The notes beneath the pieces were generated by a model. The model had not been told where the DNA came from, ran no database searches, and saw nothing but the letters and a program-made list of their open reading frames with translations. The position numbers and the translations under genes are program-made. From Pseudomonadota bacterium (GTDB lineage Bacteria; Pseudomonadota; Gammaproteobacteria; Burkholderiales; Gallionellaceae), in assembly GCA_021800795.1 (NCBI GenBank), contig JAJYYO010000022.1, forward strand, positions 1 to 58,236: a stretch of DNA of 58,236 nucleotides, in the 5' to 3' direction. Shown here piece after piece: positions 1 through 7,332 of this stretch (positions within the stretch are counted from its first letter, which is position 1; the number at the start of each line of letters is the position of its first letter).

Positions 1-854
1 GCCAGATCGTCACTATCCACGATCAACAGTTTTTTACCCGCCAGCGGCAGGCCATTCGTTTTTTGCGCAGCGGGTTTGAAAACAACCTCATGCCCGGTCA
101 GGCTCAGGCGTAGCGCAAAAGTGGAACCTTCATCCGGTGCAGATTGCAATTCCAGCCTGTGGCCCAGCAGCCTGACCAGCCTGTCCACGATGGACAATCC
201 CAAACCCAGACCCTGCTGTGATTCCGCTGCGGGCTGCTTCAATTGTACGAATTCATCGAAGATGCGGGTCTGACAGCCCTTATCCATGCCGATGCCATTG
301 TCGCGCACCTCGATCGACAACTCATCGCCGCGCCGCCTGCAAGCGATCAGTACGGTGCCGTTGGGTTGCGTGTAGCGCAGTGCGTTGCTCACCAGGTTCA
401 TCAGGATGCGCTCCAGCATGACCGGGTCGCTGCTCACAAACCCGTGAAACGGGTGTACTGCCAGACGTATATTTTTACTGCGTGCCAGCAGCCCCAGATC
501 AGCCGTAATTCTGTCCAATAATTCGACAACGTCGCAAGGCTGCTTTTGCGGCACCAGCACGCCCGCATTCAGCCTTGATATGTCGAGCAGATCATCAACC
601 AGTCTGACTATGGCATCCACCGAGCGCTCAAGTTGCCCCAGCAGATGCTGTTCATCCTCGCCGGAAATTTTGCGTCGCAATTCGGCAACGTATAGACCGA
701 GGGCGTGTATCGGTTGACGCAAGTCGTGACTGGCCGCGACCAGAAAACGACTCTTGTCATCATAGGGACGCTCGGCCCGCCTTTCGCGAAACAGATGAAT
801 CGCATCCGTCACTCGTTGAGCAACGTCCAGTCCGTGCTCCTGATGTCCAACCAT
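1..854 (-). CDS. Hybrid sensor histidine kinase/response regulator, 3' end beyond the window
   Basis: Translated by hand from the minus strand; the frame is open from the ATG at 854 to the window edge. The protein begins MVGHQEHGLD and has an H-box ASHDLRQPIHAL (His about residue 43), an N-box (NLVSNALRY), a G1 box (DNGIGMD) and a G2 box (GLGLGLSIV). After a linker it starts a receiver domain (KKLLIVDSDD) that runs off the window. It should autophosphorylate and pass the phosphate to its own receiver. No membrane segment or input domain lies before the H-box, so it is probably cytoplasmic. An in-frame ATG at 890 is an alternative start. The signal and the target are not evident. Confidence 0.85.
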   Translation of the reverse strand, partial: MVGHQEHGLDVAQRVTDAIHLFRERRAERPYDDKSRFLVAASHDLRQPIHALGLYVAELRRKISGEDEQHLLGQLERSVDAIVRLVDDLLDISRLNAGVLVPQKQPCDVVELLDRITADLGLLARSKNIRLAVHPFHGFVSSDPVMLERILMNLVSNALRYTQPNGTVLIACRRRGDELSIEVRDNGIGMDKGCQTRIFDEFVQLKQPAAESQQGLGLGLSIVDRLVRLLGHRLELQSAPDEGSTFALRLSLTGHEVVFKPAAQKTNGLPLAGKKLLIVDSDDL

Positions 855-905
855 GATTGCCCCCCGGTTATGCCTTGCCTTAACGGGCATGGCATGTAAT
901 GCAAA

Positions 906-1027
906 GATTCTCGCAGGGATGATGCCCTGCGGGCCTCAACTCGCAAACTCGCCATGCCCGTTTCCCTCACCCAAACCCTCTCCCGGAGTGAGAAGGGACA
1001 AACGAACGCTTACGCGAGTTACGTTAA
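906..1027. repeat. Dispersed palindromic repeat, full-length intergenic copy
   Basis: About 122 bp between the cold-shock gene and the kinase. Blocks GATTCTCGCAGGGAT, AACTCGCAAACTCGCC, GTTTCCCTCACC, CTCTCCCGGAG and AAACGAACGCT occur in the same order at 23974-24098 on the other strand, inside the ZIP transporter gene. A small hairpin (GCCC-TGC-GGGC) replaces a different hairpin at the same position in that copy. Shorter copies lie in ccmH and hypD. Confidence 0.8.
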
Positions 1028-1043
1028 ACCTCGGAAATCACAG

Positions 1044-1250
1044 TCAATGGACAATCTGAATATTGGAGGCCTGCTTGCCCTTGGGGCCCATGGCCACTTC
1101 AAAGCTGATCTTCTGGCCTTCCTTGAGGGATTTGAAACCGCTGGCATTGATCGCAGAAAAGTGTGCGAACAGGTCGTCGCCGCCGCCATCGGGCGAAATA
1201 AAGCCAAAGCCTTTTTCATCGTTGAACCATTTGACTGTACCGGTTGCCAT
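1044..1250 (-). CDS. Cold-shock protein, CspA family
   Basis: A 68-residue single cold-shock domain with the RNA-binding motifs KGFGFI (RNP1) and LFAHF (RNP2), the normal length for the family. It should bind single-stranded RNA or DNA in the cytoplasm and act as an RNA chaperone. The start is well supported: AAGGAGA lies five bases before the ATG. It lies downstream of an hsp20 gene on the same strand, a stress-gene neighbourhood, and the repeat at 906-1027 begins just after its stop. Which csp paralogue it is cannot be told from sequence alone. Confidence 0.95.
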   Translation of the reverse strand: MATGTVKWFNDEKGFGFISPDGGGDDLFAHFSAINASGFKSLKEGQKISFEVAMGPKGKQASNIQIVH

Positions 1251-1331
1251 GACACTCTCCTTGCTGTTATAAAACCATTTACACTCACCACTCAGGATTC
1301 CTTTTCGCCCCCCGGTGAATAGGAACCCGCA

Positions 1332-1775
1332 CTACGCGATTTTTACATCGATGGATTTGCCTGCCGGCTTTTCCGACTTGGGCAGTGTGATATTGAGCAT
1401 GCCATCCTTGAATTCAGCCTTCACGGTATTCGCATCGGCATCCTCCGGTACACGGAAGCTGCGCGTAAAGCTGCCGTAACAACGCTCTATGCGATGAAAC
1501 TTCCTGTTTTTTTCTTCCTTCTCCTGCTTGCGCTCGCCTGAAATGGTGAGCATGCCGTTCTGCACAGTCACTTTGACATCTTCCTTGCCGACTTCCGGAA
1601 TTTCCGCCTTGATCAGATAGGCGGCATCCGTCTCGCTGATATCGACCGAAGGGGTCCAGTCCGCCATCGACAGTTGCCCGGCTTCGATTCCTGCGGGCAT
1701 GCGCCCGAACAGGCTGTTCAGCCGGTTGCTGACATCTTCCAGTTCCCTGAAGGGATTCCATTTAACCAGGTTCAT
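1332..1775 (-). CDS. Small heat-shock protein, Hsp20/alpha-crystallin family
   Basis: A 147-residue protein with an N-terminal arm starting MNLVKWNPFRELEDV, an alpha-crystallin domain from about residue 42, and a C-terminal NITLP segment resembling the I-x-I anchor before a short tail. The family forms oligomers that hold unfolding proteins in a refoldable state without ATP. AAGGAGAATAATC precedes the ATG, so the start is clear. It reads toward the cold-shock gene; an 81-bp gap leaves open whether they are co-transcribed. No heat-shock (CIRCE or ROSE) element was recognised upstream. Confidence 0.95.
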   Translation of the reverse strand: MNLVKWNPFRELEDVSNRLNSLFGRMPAGIEAGQLSMADWTPSVDISETDAAYLIKAEIPEVGKEDVKVTVQNGMLTISGERKQEKEEKNRKFHRIERCYGSFTRSFRVPEDADANTVKAEFKDGMLNITLPKSEKPAGKSIDVKIA

Positions 1776-1828
1776 GATTATTCTCCTTGTTTAAGGTTAA
1801 ACTCGCGTCAATTTCTGCGAGTAAAAAA

Positions 1829-2143
1829 TCAGCCCGCGCTCATCTGTTTCTTTGCCGAATCGGTTTGCGTGCTCACCAGGTATACCTTCGCGCTCATATT
1901 GTCGTGCTCTGAATTTTTCGGTTTTCCGGTGTGTTTACGTTCGAGTAATTGTGAAGAAGCCAGTTTGCTGCACAGGCTTGCATTGCATGCCTCCAGCAAC
2001 TCGATACGCCGGGTCAGTTCTTCCGTTCGCCGGGCGACATTCCGTTCCAGGTAATAACGATGCTCATCCAGTTCGGAGCTCATTTTTTTCAACAGTTGCG
2101 TGAGCCTGAAAGCAAACAGCGCAGAGCTAGATTTTTTCAACAT
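1829..2143 (-). CDS. Hypothetical coiled-coil protein
   Basis: A 104-residue protein beginning MLKKSSSALFAFRL. The start at 2143 is chosen because GGGAG lies six bases upstream; a longer frame to 2173 has no such site. Residues 20-65 are rich in Glu, Arg and Leu in heptad-like spacing (ELDEHRYYLERNVARRTEEL), suggesting a coiled coil. The C-terminal third is polar and probably disordered. No family is recognised. It is convergent with nothing and lies upstream of hsp20 on the same strand. The reasonable ribosome site argues for a real gene. Confidence 0.55.
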   Translation of the reverse strand: MLKKSSSALFAFRLTQLLKKMSSELDEHRYYLERNVARRTEELTRRIELLEACNASLCSKLASSQLLERKHTGKPKNSEHDNMSAKVYLVSTQTDSAKKQMSAG

Positions 2144-2350
2144 CTGATTCTCCCGGTATCCGTAATCGCGCAAACTCCCCGCCGCAGGCAGAACGATGCG
2201 TATTACTGATTGATTAAGTTGTCGGGCAGATTATGCACGGAACCTCCGTCACTGCGCCATCGGGTGATGCTGATTTTCACATGGGAAACAGGAAGATAAT
2301 GCTAGGGATTTTCCTATGCAAAACAGGATCGAGGATTAAGGATTCAATAT

Positions 2351-2384
2351 GTAGGGTGGAAAAAGCGCAGCGTTTCCACCTTAC
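2351..2384. repeat. Dispersed hairpin (GGTGGA...TCCACC type)
   Basis: An inverted repeat with arms GTAGGGTGGAAA and TTTCCACCTTAC around a short centre. A relative with arms GGTGGATA/TATCCACC lies at 37135-37167. It sits 20 bp past the stop of the response-regulator gene and could stall transcription, but no T-run follows on either strand. Confidence 0.6.
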
Positions 2385-2404
2385 ACTAAGCAACCATGGG
2401 GGGG

Positions 2405-3043
2405 TCAAACGGGAAACAAATCATGCGCAACGGCATAGTGAACCAGATCCGCCGTGCTGGTGCATTTCATTTTGACCATCAGGTTCAGCTTGTGCGTGCT
2501 CACGGTCTTGTTGCTGATGCACAGCAGACTGGCAATCTCATTGACCCGTTTTCCTTTGACCAGAAGAGCGAAAACTTCAAATTCCCGCTCCGACAACAGG
2601 GAATGAGGCGCGCGTTCTTCGGGCAGCATGGCATCAAATGCCAGTTGTTCGGCCAGCAGCGGATCGATATATTTGCCGCCGCCGGCCACACGGCGTATCG
2701 CATCCAGCAGGATTTCCGGGTCGCAGTCCTTGGATATGAAGCCGCATGCACCGGCCTTGATCGCACGCGAGGCGACCTGCGGCTCGTTATGCATGCTGAA
2801 CACCAGCATCGGCAGACCCGGATAGGCTGTCTTGATTCCGGCAATCAAATCCATGCCGCTGACACCCGGCATGGTTAAATCAAGCAGCAGCAAATCAAAA
2901 CCTGTACTGTCCTTCAGCTTTTGCATGACATCGGGGCCATCGACTGCCTGATCTTTCACCACGATGTCTGATGTCAGAGCAAGGATTTTCTTGATTCCTT
3001 CGCGCACGATGGCATGGTCATCGGCAATCATCAGTTCAATCAT
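2405..3043 (-). CDS. LuxR/NarL-family response regulator
   Basis: A 212-residue two-domain regulator. The receiver domain starts MIELMIADDH and has its phosphoacceptor Asp at about residue 55 in LLLLDLTMPG, with Lys in ISKDC near residue 104. A C-terminal LuxR-type helix-turn-helix (LSEREFEVFALL...NKTVSTHKLNLM) follows. The start at 3043 has GAGGAAGAGA upstream and overlaps the kinase stop by eight bases, so the two are translationally coupled. The preceding kinase is almost certainly its partner. Target genes are unknown. Confidence 0.92.
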   Translation of the reverse strand: MIELMIADDHAIVREGIKKILALTSDIVVKDQAVDGPDVMQKLKDSTGFDLLLLDLTMPGVSGMDLIAGIKTAYPGLPMLVFSMHNEPQVASRAIKAGACGFISKDCDPEILLDAIRRVAGGGKYIDPLLAEQLAFDAMLPEERAPHSLLSEREFEVFALLVKGKRVNEIASLLCISNKTVSTHKLNLMVKMKCTSTADLVHYAVAHDLFPV

Positions 3044-5081
3044 TGATTCTCTTCCTCGGATTTGTTTGAAACAGCGGAATCTCAACGCAGACGATGGTGC
3101 CCTGCCCTGAGCTACTATTCACTTCAACCTTGCCGGACACGGCAAGGGCACGTTCCCTTATCCCCATCAGGCCGAACGATTTCTTGGCAGGCATCTTCTG
3201 CACGTCAAAACCCTTGCCGTCGTCGCGTACCTCGACACAAATGTATTCATCCTTTTTTCTGACGGTGATTTCGACGCGCGCAGCCTCGGCATAGCGCGCG
3301 ATATTGGTCAGCGACTCCTGCACAATGCGAAACACGGTCAGGGTACGCACTTCATCCAGCCCGACGGGGTCATCGTCGACACGCAAGGTGCAGGCAACGC
3401 CGGTGCGCCTGGAAAATTCTTCGGCAAGCCAGCCGATAGCGGACACCATGCCCATGTCGATCGCGGGCGGACGCAGGTTGGCGGTCACGTCCCGCACCCC
3501 CTGTATCGCCTTGTCTGCCAGCACCAGCATATCCTTGACCATATTCATCAGCGCCGGATCGCGCGCGCCGAAGCAAATGCGCACCAGCGAAATATCCATG
3601 CGCAACGCGGTCAACAGCTGCCCCAGCTCGTCATGCACATCGCGCGCCACCTGTCTCAACTCCGCTTCCCGCGAGGCGGTGCCCTGGGCCGCCAGTTCAC
3701 GCAACAGGCGTTGATACTCCTTGAGTTCATTTTCCTTGCGCAAGCTTTCGCTGATGTCCCGCACGATACATTGCAGATAGCGACGGCCTCCGATGGAAAT
3801 GATCGTTCCACGCGCGTCGACCTGAATCACCGTACCGTCCGGCTTTTTGTACTTGAACTCAGCCGTCCCCGGCAAACCTGTCTTAAATGCTTGCAGGAAT
3901 ATGCCTTTGGCCAGCTCAACTTTGCCGGTGGGACGCAATTCCCATATCCGCATCTGTTTGAGCTGTTCGGGTGTCATGCCGGCTTGTCGTACGAATTCAG
4001 GATTGCAATCGACGATCGTTCCGGTATCGTCGATCAGCACAATTCCATCGTGAGTGCCCTCGAATATGGCACGGAATTTTTCCTCCGATTCGCGCAACTC
4101 GGTTTCCGCCTGCCTGCGCTCGCTGATGTCGGTTGCCAATCCGATCAATCCGACGGTTCGTCCCGCAGGGTCGGAAAGTTTTACCTTGGTAATCTCAAGC
4201 AAATGCGCTTCGCCGTCGGCAAAAGGCAGCCATTCCGTCGAAGTATGGATGGCCTGGTATTCGAAACATTCACGGTCAGATCTGATGCAATTGTTCGATA
4301 CCGATGGCGGCAGAACCTCGGAATAATGGTTGGCGGACAAAAATCGTTGTTCGGAAACACCCACTGCATGACAGAATGTTTTGTTGATAAATTTGATCTT
4401 GTTATCGACGCCCAGCATCCAGATGCCGATCGGCGCGTTGTCGAGTATCGCCTGAAACAGCAGGCGATCGGCATCCAGCACCTGTCTGGATTGTTCGATC
4501 TCGATTTCCATACGCCTGCGTTCAGATATGTCGGTGAGCACGATGTTGATTGAGTGCTCGCCGTTGTCGGCCTTCATGTGCAGACAGTCCAGATGAGCAA
4601 AAAACACCGAACCGTCGGCACGCTGGAGCATCAGCTCGCAACTGCGGGTGGTGGCATTTTTCAACAATTCCAGCAGACAACCGTTCCACCGCTCGCGGTC
4701 ATGGATCGCGACATGCCCGGCAAAACGGCGATTGAGCAGCAGCTTGCGCTCCGTGCCAAACAGGGCGGTGCCGCTCAGGTTGATTTCACCGATCAGGCCG
4801 CGCTTGTCCAGCGTGAGATAACCGACCGGCGCAAACTCGTAGAGATCCCGGTAGCGGTCGCGCGATTCTTCCAGGGCAAGCTGGGTCTGACGCAGATTTT
4901 CATTCTGCGTCTCAAGCTCAATCTGATGCACCTGAAGCTCATGCAGCAACGCGTCAACCGCAAATTGCGCCTCAGTCTCGCCGATTGCGTGCTCGATAGC
5001 CGCCAGCGTCGGAGCGGGAAAAACGCGCCGCAGCGAGGCACGACCGGTAGCAAGATGCTTCATGATGCGTTTTAAATTCAT
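3036..5081 (-). CDS. Multi-PAS sensor histidine kinase (NarX/HisKA_3 type)
   Basis: A 681-residue cytoplasmic kinase. The ATG at 5081 is preferred over the longer frame because GGGGAG precedes it and it overlaps the upstream TPM stop (TGAGATG). Order: helical N-terminus, then PAS domains (EFAPVGYLTLD; NAPIGIWMLG; EGTHDGIVLI), a PAC segment (YLQCIVRDIS), HisKA_3 with His about residue 475 in RDVHDELGQL, and a HATPase domain (QESLTNIARYAEA, DDGKGF). No transmembrane helix is seen, so a soluble or redox signal read by the PAS domains is likely. It pairs with the NarL-type regulator that follows. Confidence 0.9.
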   Translation of the reverse strand: MNLKRIMKHLATGRASLRRVFPAPTLAAIEHAIGETEAQFAVDALLHELQVHQIELETQNENLRQTQLALEESRDRYRDLYEFAPVGYLTLDKRGLIGEINLSGTALFGTERKLLLNRRFAGHVAIHDRERWNGCLLELLKNATTRSCELMLQRADGSVFFAHLDCLHMKADNGEHSINIVLTDISERRRMEIEIEQSRQVLDADRLLFQAILDNAPIGIWMLGVDNKIKFINKTFCHAVGVSEQRFLSANHYSEVLPPSVSNNCIRSDRECFEYQAIHTSTEWLPFADGEAHLLEITKVKLSDPAGRTVGLIGLATDISERRQAETELRESEEKFRAIFEGTHDGIVLIDDTGTIVDCNPEFVRQAGMTPEQLKQMRIWELRPTGKVELAKGIFLQAFKTGLPGTAEFKYKKPDGTVIQVDARGTIISIGGRRYLQCIVRDISESLRKENELKEYQRLLRELAAQGTASREAELRQVARDVHDELGQLLTALRMDISLVRICFGARDPALMNMVKDMLVLADKAIQGVRDVTANLRPPAIDMGMVSAIGWLAEEFSRRTGVACTLRVDDDPVGLDEVRTLTVFRIVQESLTNIARYAEAARVEITVRKKDEYICVEVRDDGKGFDVQKMPAKKSFGLMGIRERALAVSGKVEVNSSSGQGTIVCVEIPLFQTNPRKRIND

Positions 5082-5082
5082 C

Positions 5083-5904
5083 TCACCATCTCCCCGACGC
5101 CCCGCCCCCGCCGAATCCGCCTCCCCCGCCGCCGAAACCGCCCCCTCCGAAACCGCCCCCTCCCCCCATGCCGAGGTAACCGCCGCGAAATCCGCCCAGC
5201 AGCACGAACACGAAAGCCGCCAGACCCGCAAACAACGCGATCAATCCGGATGAGATCACCAGCCAGGCGAGGCCCCCCAGCACTCCGCCCACCAGCAGGG
5301 CTGCCGGGAAACGCCCCAGCAGTGCGCGCAGCATGCCGCCTAACGCCACCGCGATGACAAAACCCATAAACATCAAGGATTCATAATCCTGCTTGCCGGC
5401 TGCACTTGCCTGTTCGGGTTCAGGCAGGGGTTCGCCGCTGACCACCTGCATCATCGCCGAGACACCCGCGTCGATGCCCCGATAAAACTCGCCGTTCCTG
5501 AAATGCGGGACGATGACTTCGTCGATGATGCGGTGCGCGGTGGCGTCATTGAGCGCACCTTCCAGACCATAACCCACTTCGATGCGCAGCGTTCGGTCGT
5601 CTTTGGCGATCAGCAGCAGCGCGCCGTCGTCCACGTTCTTTCGACCGAGCTTCCAGGCTTCGACGACGCGTATGCCGAACTGTTCTATGGTTTCAGGCTG
5701 AGTGGTGGGCACGATCAGCACGGCGAGTTGTGCGCCCTTCTGTGTTTCAAAAGTTGCCAGCTTTGTATCGAGTGTCTGGATTTGCTGCGCATCCAAGGTT
5801 GCGGCAAGATCGGTGACGCGCGCGGTCAGCGGAGGCACGGCAACTTCTGCGTGCGCGATGCCTGCCAACAACAGCGCAAGCAACAGCGCGGCCAGGGTTT
5901 TCAT
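5083..5904 (-). CDS. TPM-domain (YgcG/Psb32-type) exported protein
   Basis: A 273-residue protein with a signal peptide (MKTLAALLLALLLAGIAHA), a TPM domain at about residues 28-150 (TDLAATLDAQQ, GALLLIAKDDRTLRIEVGYGLE), then two or three membrane helices and a glycine-rich tail ending GGGGASGRW. The family is membrane-bound with the TPM domain on the periplasmic side; its function is poorly defined, with a phosphatase activity or photosystem repair proposed in plants. TPM genes usually directly follow lemA. Here a YgiT/DUF4258 pair separates them. The Gly-rich tail is typical of the family, not an assembly artefact. Confidence 0.9.
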   Translation of the reverse strand: MKTLAALLLALLLAGIAHAEVAVPPLTARVTDLAATLDAQQIQTLDTKLATFETQKGAQLAVLIVPTTQPETIEQFGIRVVEAWKLGRKNVDDGALLLIAKDDRTLRIEVGYGLEGALNDATAHRIIDEVIVPHFRNGEFYRGIDAGVSAMMQVVSGEPLPEPEQASAAGKQDYESLMFMGFVIAVALGGMLRALLGRFPAALLVGGVLGGLAWLVISSGLIALFAGLAAFVFVLLGGFRGGYLGMGGGGGFGGGGFGGGGGGFGGGGASGRW

Positions 5905-5940
5905 TTTGCTGAAACGGTCACGTCAGGTGTGACTGAGCGA

Positions 5941-6165
5941 TCAAGCTGCATAGCGTTGAATTTCGACTTCCACATGACGCTGCGCCGTGCTATCGGCATC
6001 AGCATAAACCCGGCGGGCAACAGGTTCACTCAGATAATACTCGCCGCAGTCTTCACAGATTTCAGCCGGGACATCACGAACCACCACCACCGTGTTATCA
6101 CGTTGCAGCGTAACAGTGGTAATGCCGGGGTGAGTCTGTCCGGTTTTACAAATTACGCATTTCAT
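5941..6165 (-). CDS. YgiT-type zinc-finger protein, MqsA-like antitoxin candidate
   Basis: A 74-residue protein with two CxxC pairs (CVIC near the start, CEDC near residue 38), the zinc-binding layout of the YgiT/MqsA N-terminal domain. The C-terminal DNA-binding half of full MqsA is absent. The ATG at 6165 overlaps the upstream stop (TGATG) and AGGAG lies before it; an in-frame GTG at 6168 is possible. It is coupled to a DUF4258 protein, a pairing common in toxin-antitoxin-like modules, so an antitoxin role is likely but unproven. Confidence 0.85.
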   Translation of the reverse strand: MKCVICKTGQTHPGITTVTLQRDNTVVVVRDVPAEICEDCGEYYLSEPVARRVYADADSTAQRHVEVEIQRYAA

Positions 6166-6449
6166 CACGCTCTCCTTCTCTTGAACGACTCATCCCAGAT
6201 TGTGCGATCCGGCAGGTAGATTGTAACCAGATAACAGTTTCCGGTTGTCAATTCTTGCGCAACAACGGCATGAACAGGCTGACTTCCATGGAAAGCCAGC
6301 AGCAAAACACTGGGAAAAGGTTGGTCATCCGGATAATTCGCAATGATCACCCCCTCAGCAATAATTTGCGCCACGGCATTCGGGTTGATCCCGCGCTGAA
6401 ACATTCGCTCGAAAGCATGACGCGAAAAACTCGTGGTTTTACAGTCCAT
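6165..6449 (-). CDS. DUF4258 family protein, putative toxin of a YgiT/DUF4258 pair
   Basis: A 94-residue protein with the DUF4258 signature near the N-terminus (SRHAFERMFQRGI) and a C-terminal strand region (GNCYLVTIYLPDRTIW). DUF4258 members are small and often sit directly before YgiT-type zinc fingers, in a fold thought to relate to RelE/MqsR-like RNases. Catalytic activity cannot be judged from sequence. The stop overlaps the ATG of the downstream gene by one base. The pair lies between lemA and its usual TPM partner, which suggests insertion. Confidence 0.8.
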   Translation of the reverse strand: MDCKTTSFSRHAFERMFQRGINPNAVAQIIAEGVIIANYPDDQPFPSVLLLAFHGSQPVHAVVAQELTTGNCYLVTIYLPDRTIWDESFKRRRA

Positions 6450-6476
6450 GTTTCAACACCTTCTGTTTGGCTGCCA

Positions 6477-7082
6477 TTATTTTTCAGCAGGGCCAAGTTT
6501 GGGTGGATTAAAATCCACGGTTGGCGGATGGGAAATGGCCTGTTCATTTTCGACCGTGAAGGAGGGTTTCACGGTATAGCCGAAAATCATCGCGGTCAGG
6601 TTGCTGGGAAATGAACGCACCGCGACGTTGTATGCCTGCACCGCCTTGATGTAGCGGTTGCGCGCCACTGTGACGCGGTTCTCCGTGCCTTCAAGCTGCG
6701 CCTGAAGATCGCGGAAATTCCGGTCGGATTTGAGTTGCGGGTAATTCTCGGTCACCGCCAGCAAGCGGCTCAATGCCTGCGTCAGTTCGCCTTGCGCGGC
6801 CTGAAACCGGGCGAAAGCCTGCGGGTCGTTGATCAGTTCGGGGGTTGCCTGAATGCTGCCGACTTTTGCGCGCGCTTCGGTGACGCCCAGCAGCACCTCT
6901 TTTTCCTGCGCGGCATAACCTTTGACAGTGTTCACCAGATTGGGGATCAGATCGGCGCGGCGCTGGTACTGGTTGAGCACCTCCGCCCAACTCGCCTTGA
7001 TCTGCTCGTCGTTAGTCTGAAAAGTGTTGTAGCCGCAACCGCTCAGCAGCAGGGTAAGCAGAAATATCCGTAAGATGCGCAT
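6477..7082 (-). CDS. lemA: LemA family lipoprotein
   Basis: A 201-residue protein with a lipoprotein signal (MRILRIFLLTLLLSGC, lipobox LSGC) and a LemA domain (WAEVLNQYQRRADLIPNLVNTVKGYA, VTEARAKVGS). The family is a helical membrane-anchored protein, often co-occurring with TPM proteins; its function is unclear. The start at 7082 is chosen because GAGGGG lies seven bases upstream, while the in-frame ATG at 7088 abuts that site. The frame stays open upstream into a degraded toxin gene (7083-7271), which now serves as leader. Confidence 0.92.
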   Translation of the reverse strand: MRILRIFLLTLLLSGCGYNTFQTNDEQIKASWAEVLNQYQRRADLIPNLVNTVKGYAAQEKEVLLGVTEARAKVGSIQATPELINDPQAFARFQAAQGELTQALSRLLAVTENYPQLKSDRNFRDLQAQLEGTENRVTVARNRYIKAVQAYNVAVRSFPSNLTAMIFGYTVKPSFTVENEQAISHPPTVDFNPPKLGPAEK

Positions 7083-7271
7083 CGCCATTCCCCTCGTATA
7101 TTCAACGGCGTTACCGTGGACTTGTTGCCTGGCCGGCTGGATTCGCAATTTCCCGGCGCGCTCGATGCGTGCCTGTACGCGCCGCAAGGCCCGCTTGCCC
7201 TTCAGATCGGCAAACCAATCAACGAAACGGTCTGAATTGTAGCCTGCGTTGCAGTGTATTGTGCAGAATAC
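7083..7271 (-). pseudogene. Remnant of a RelE/ParE-type (Gp49-like) toxin gene
   Basis: Reading the minus strand from about 7271 gives VFCTIHCNAGYNSDRF, then VDWFADLKGKRALRRVQARI and ERA. This fits the N-terminal half of phage-derived Gp49-like/HigB toxins (F-x2-WF-x-LKD-x-RA-x2-RI-x2-RI-x-RA). There is no start codon, and after ERA the usual GNxGDxKxVGxGVxE core is only faintly visible (VHGNAVE). The frame runs open into lemA. I read it as a decayed toxin fragment; chance resemblance is possible because the fragment is short. Confidence 0.45.
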
Positions 7272-7281
7272 AGCCTGTCAA
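7253..7281 (-). promoter_or_regulatory. Sigma-70-type promoter for the lemA genes
   Basis: On the minus strand TTGACA (7281-7276) is followed after exactly 17 bases by TACACT (7258-7253). The -35 is perfect and the -10 matches four of six. It would start transcription near 7246, inside the toxin remnant, giving lemA a leader of about 165 bases. Confidence 0.6.
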
Positions 7282-7332
7282 TGATGATGGCCGGTTGCAA
7301 GCCAAGGGCTCGTTCACGAATAAGCTGGATTT

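Noticed and set aside
5095..5165. Glycine-rich tract of the TPM protein as a microsatellite or artefact
   Set aside because: A Gly-rich tail ending SGRW is the normal C-terminus of YgcG/TPM proteins.
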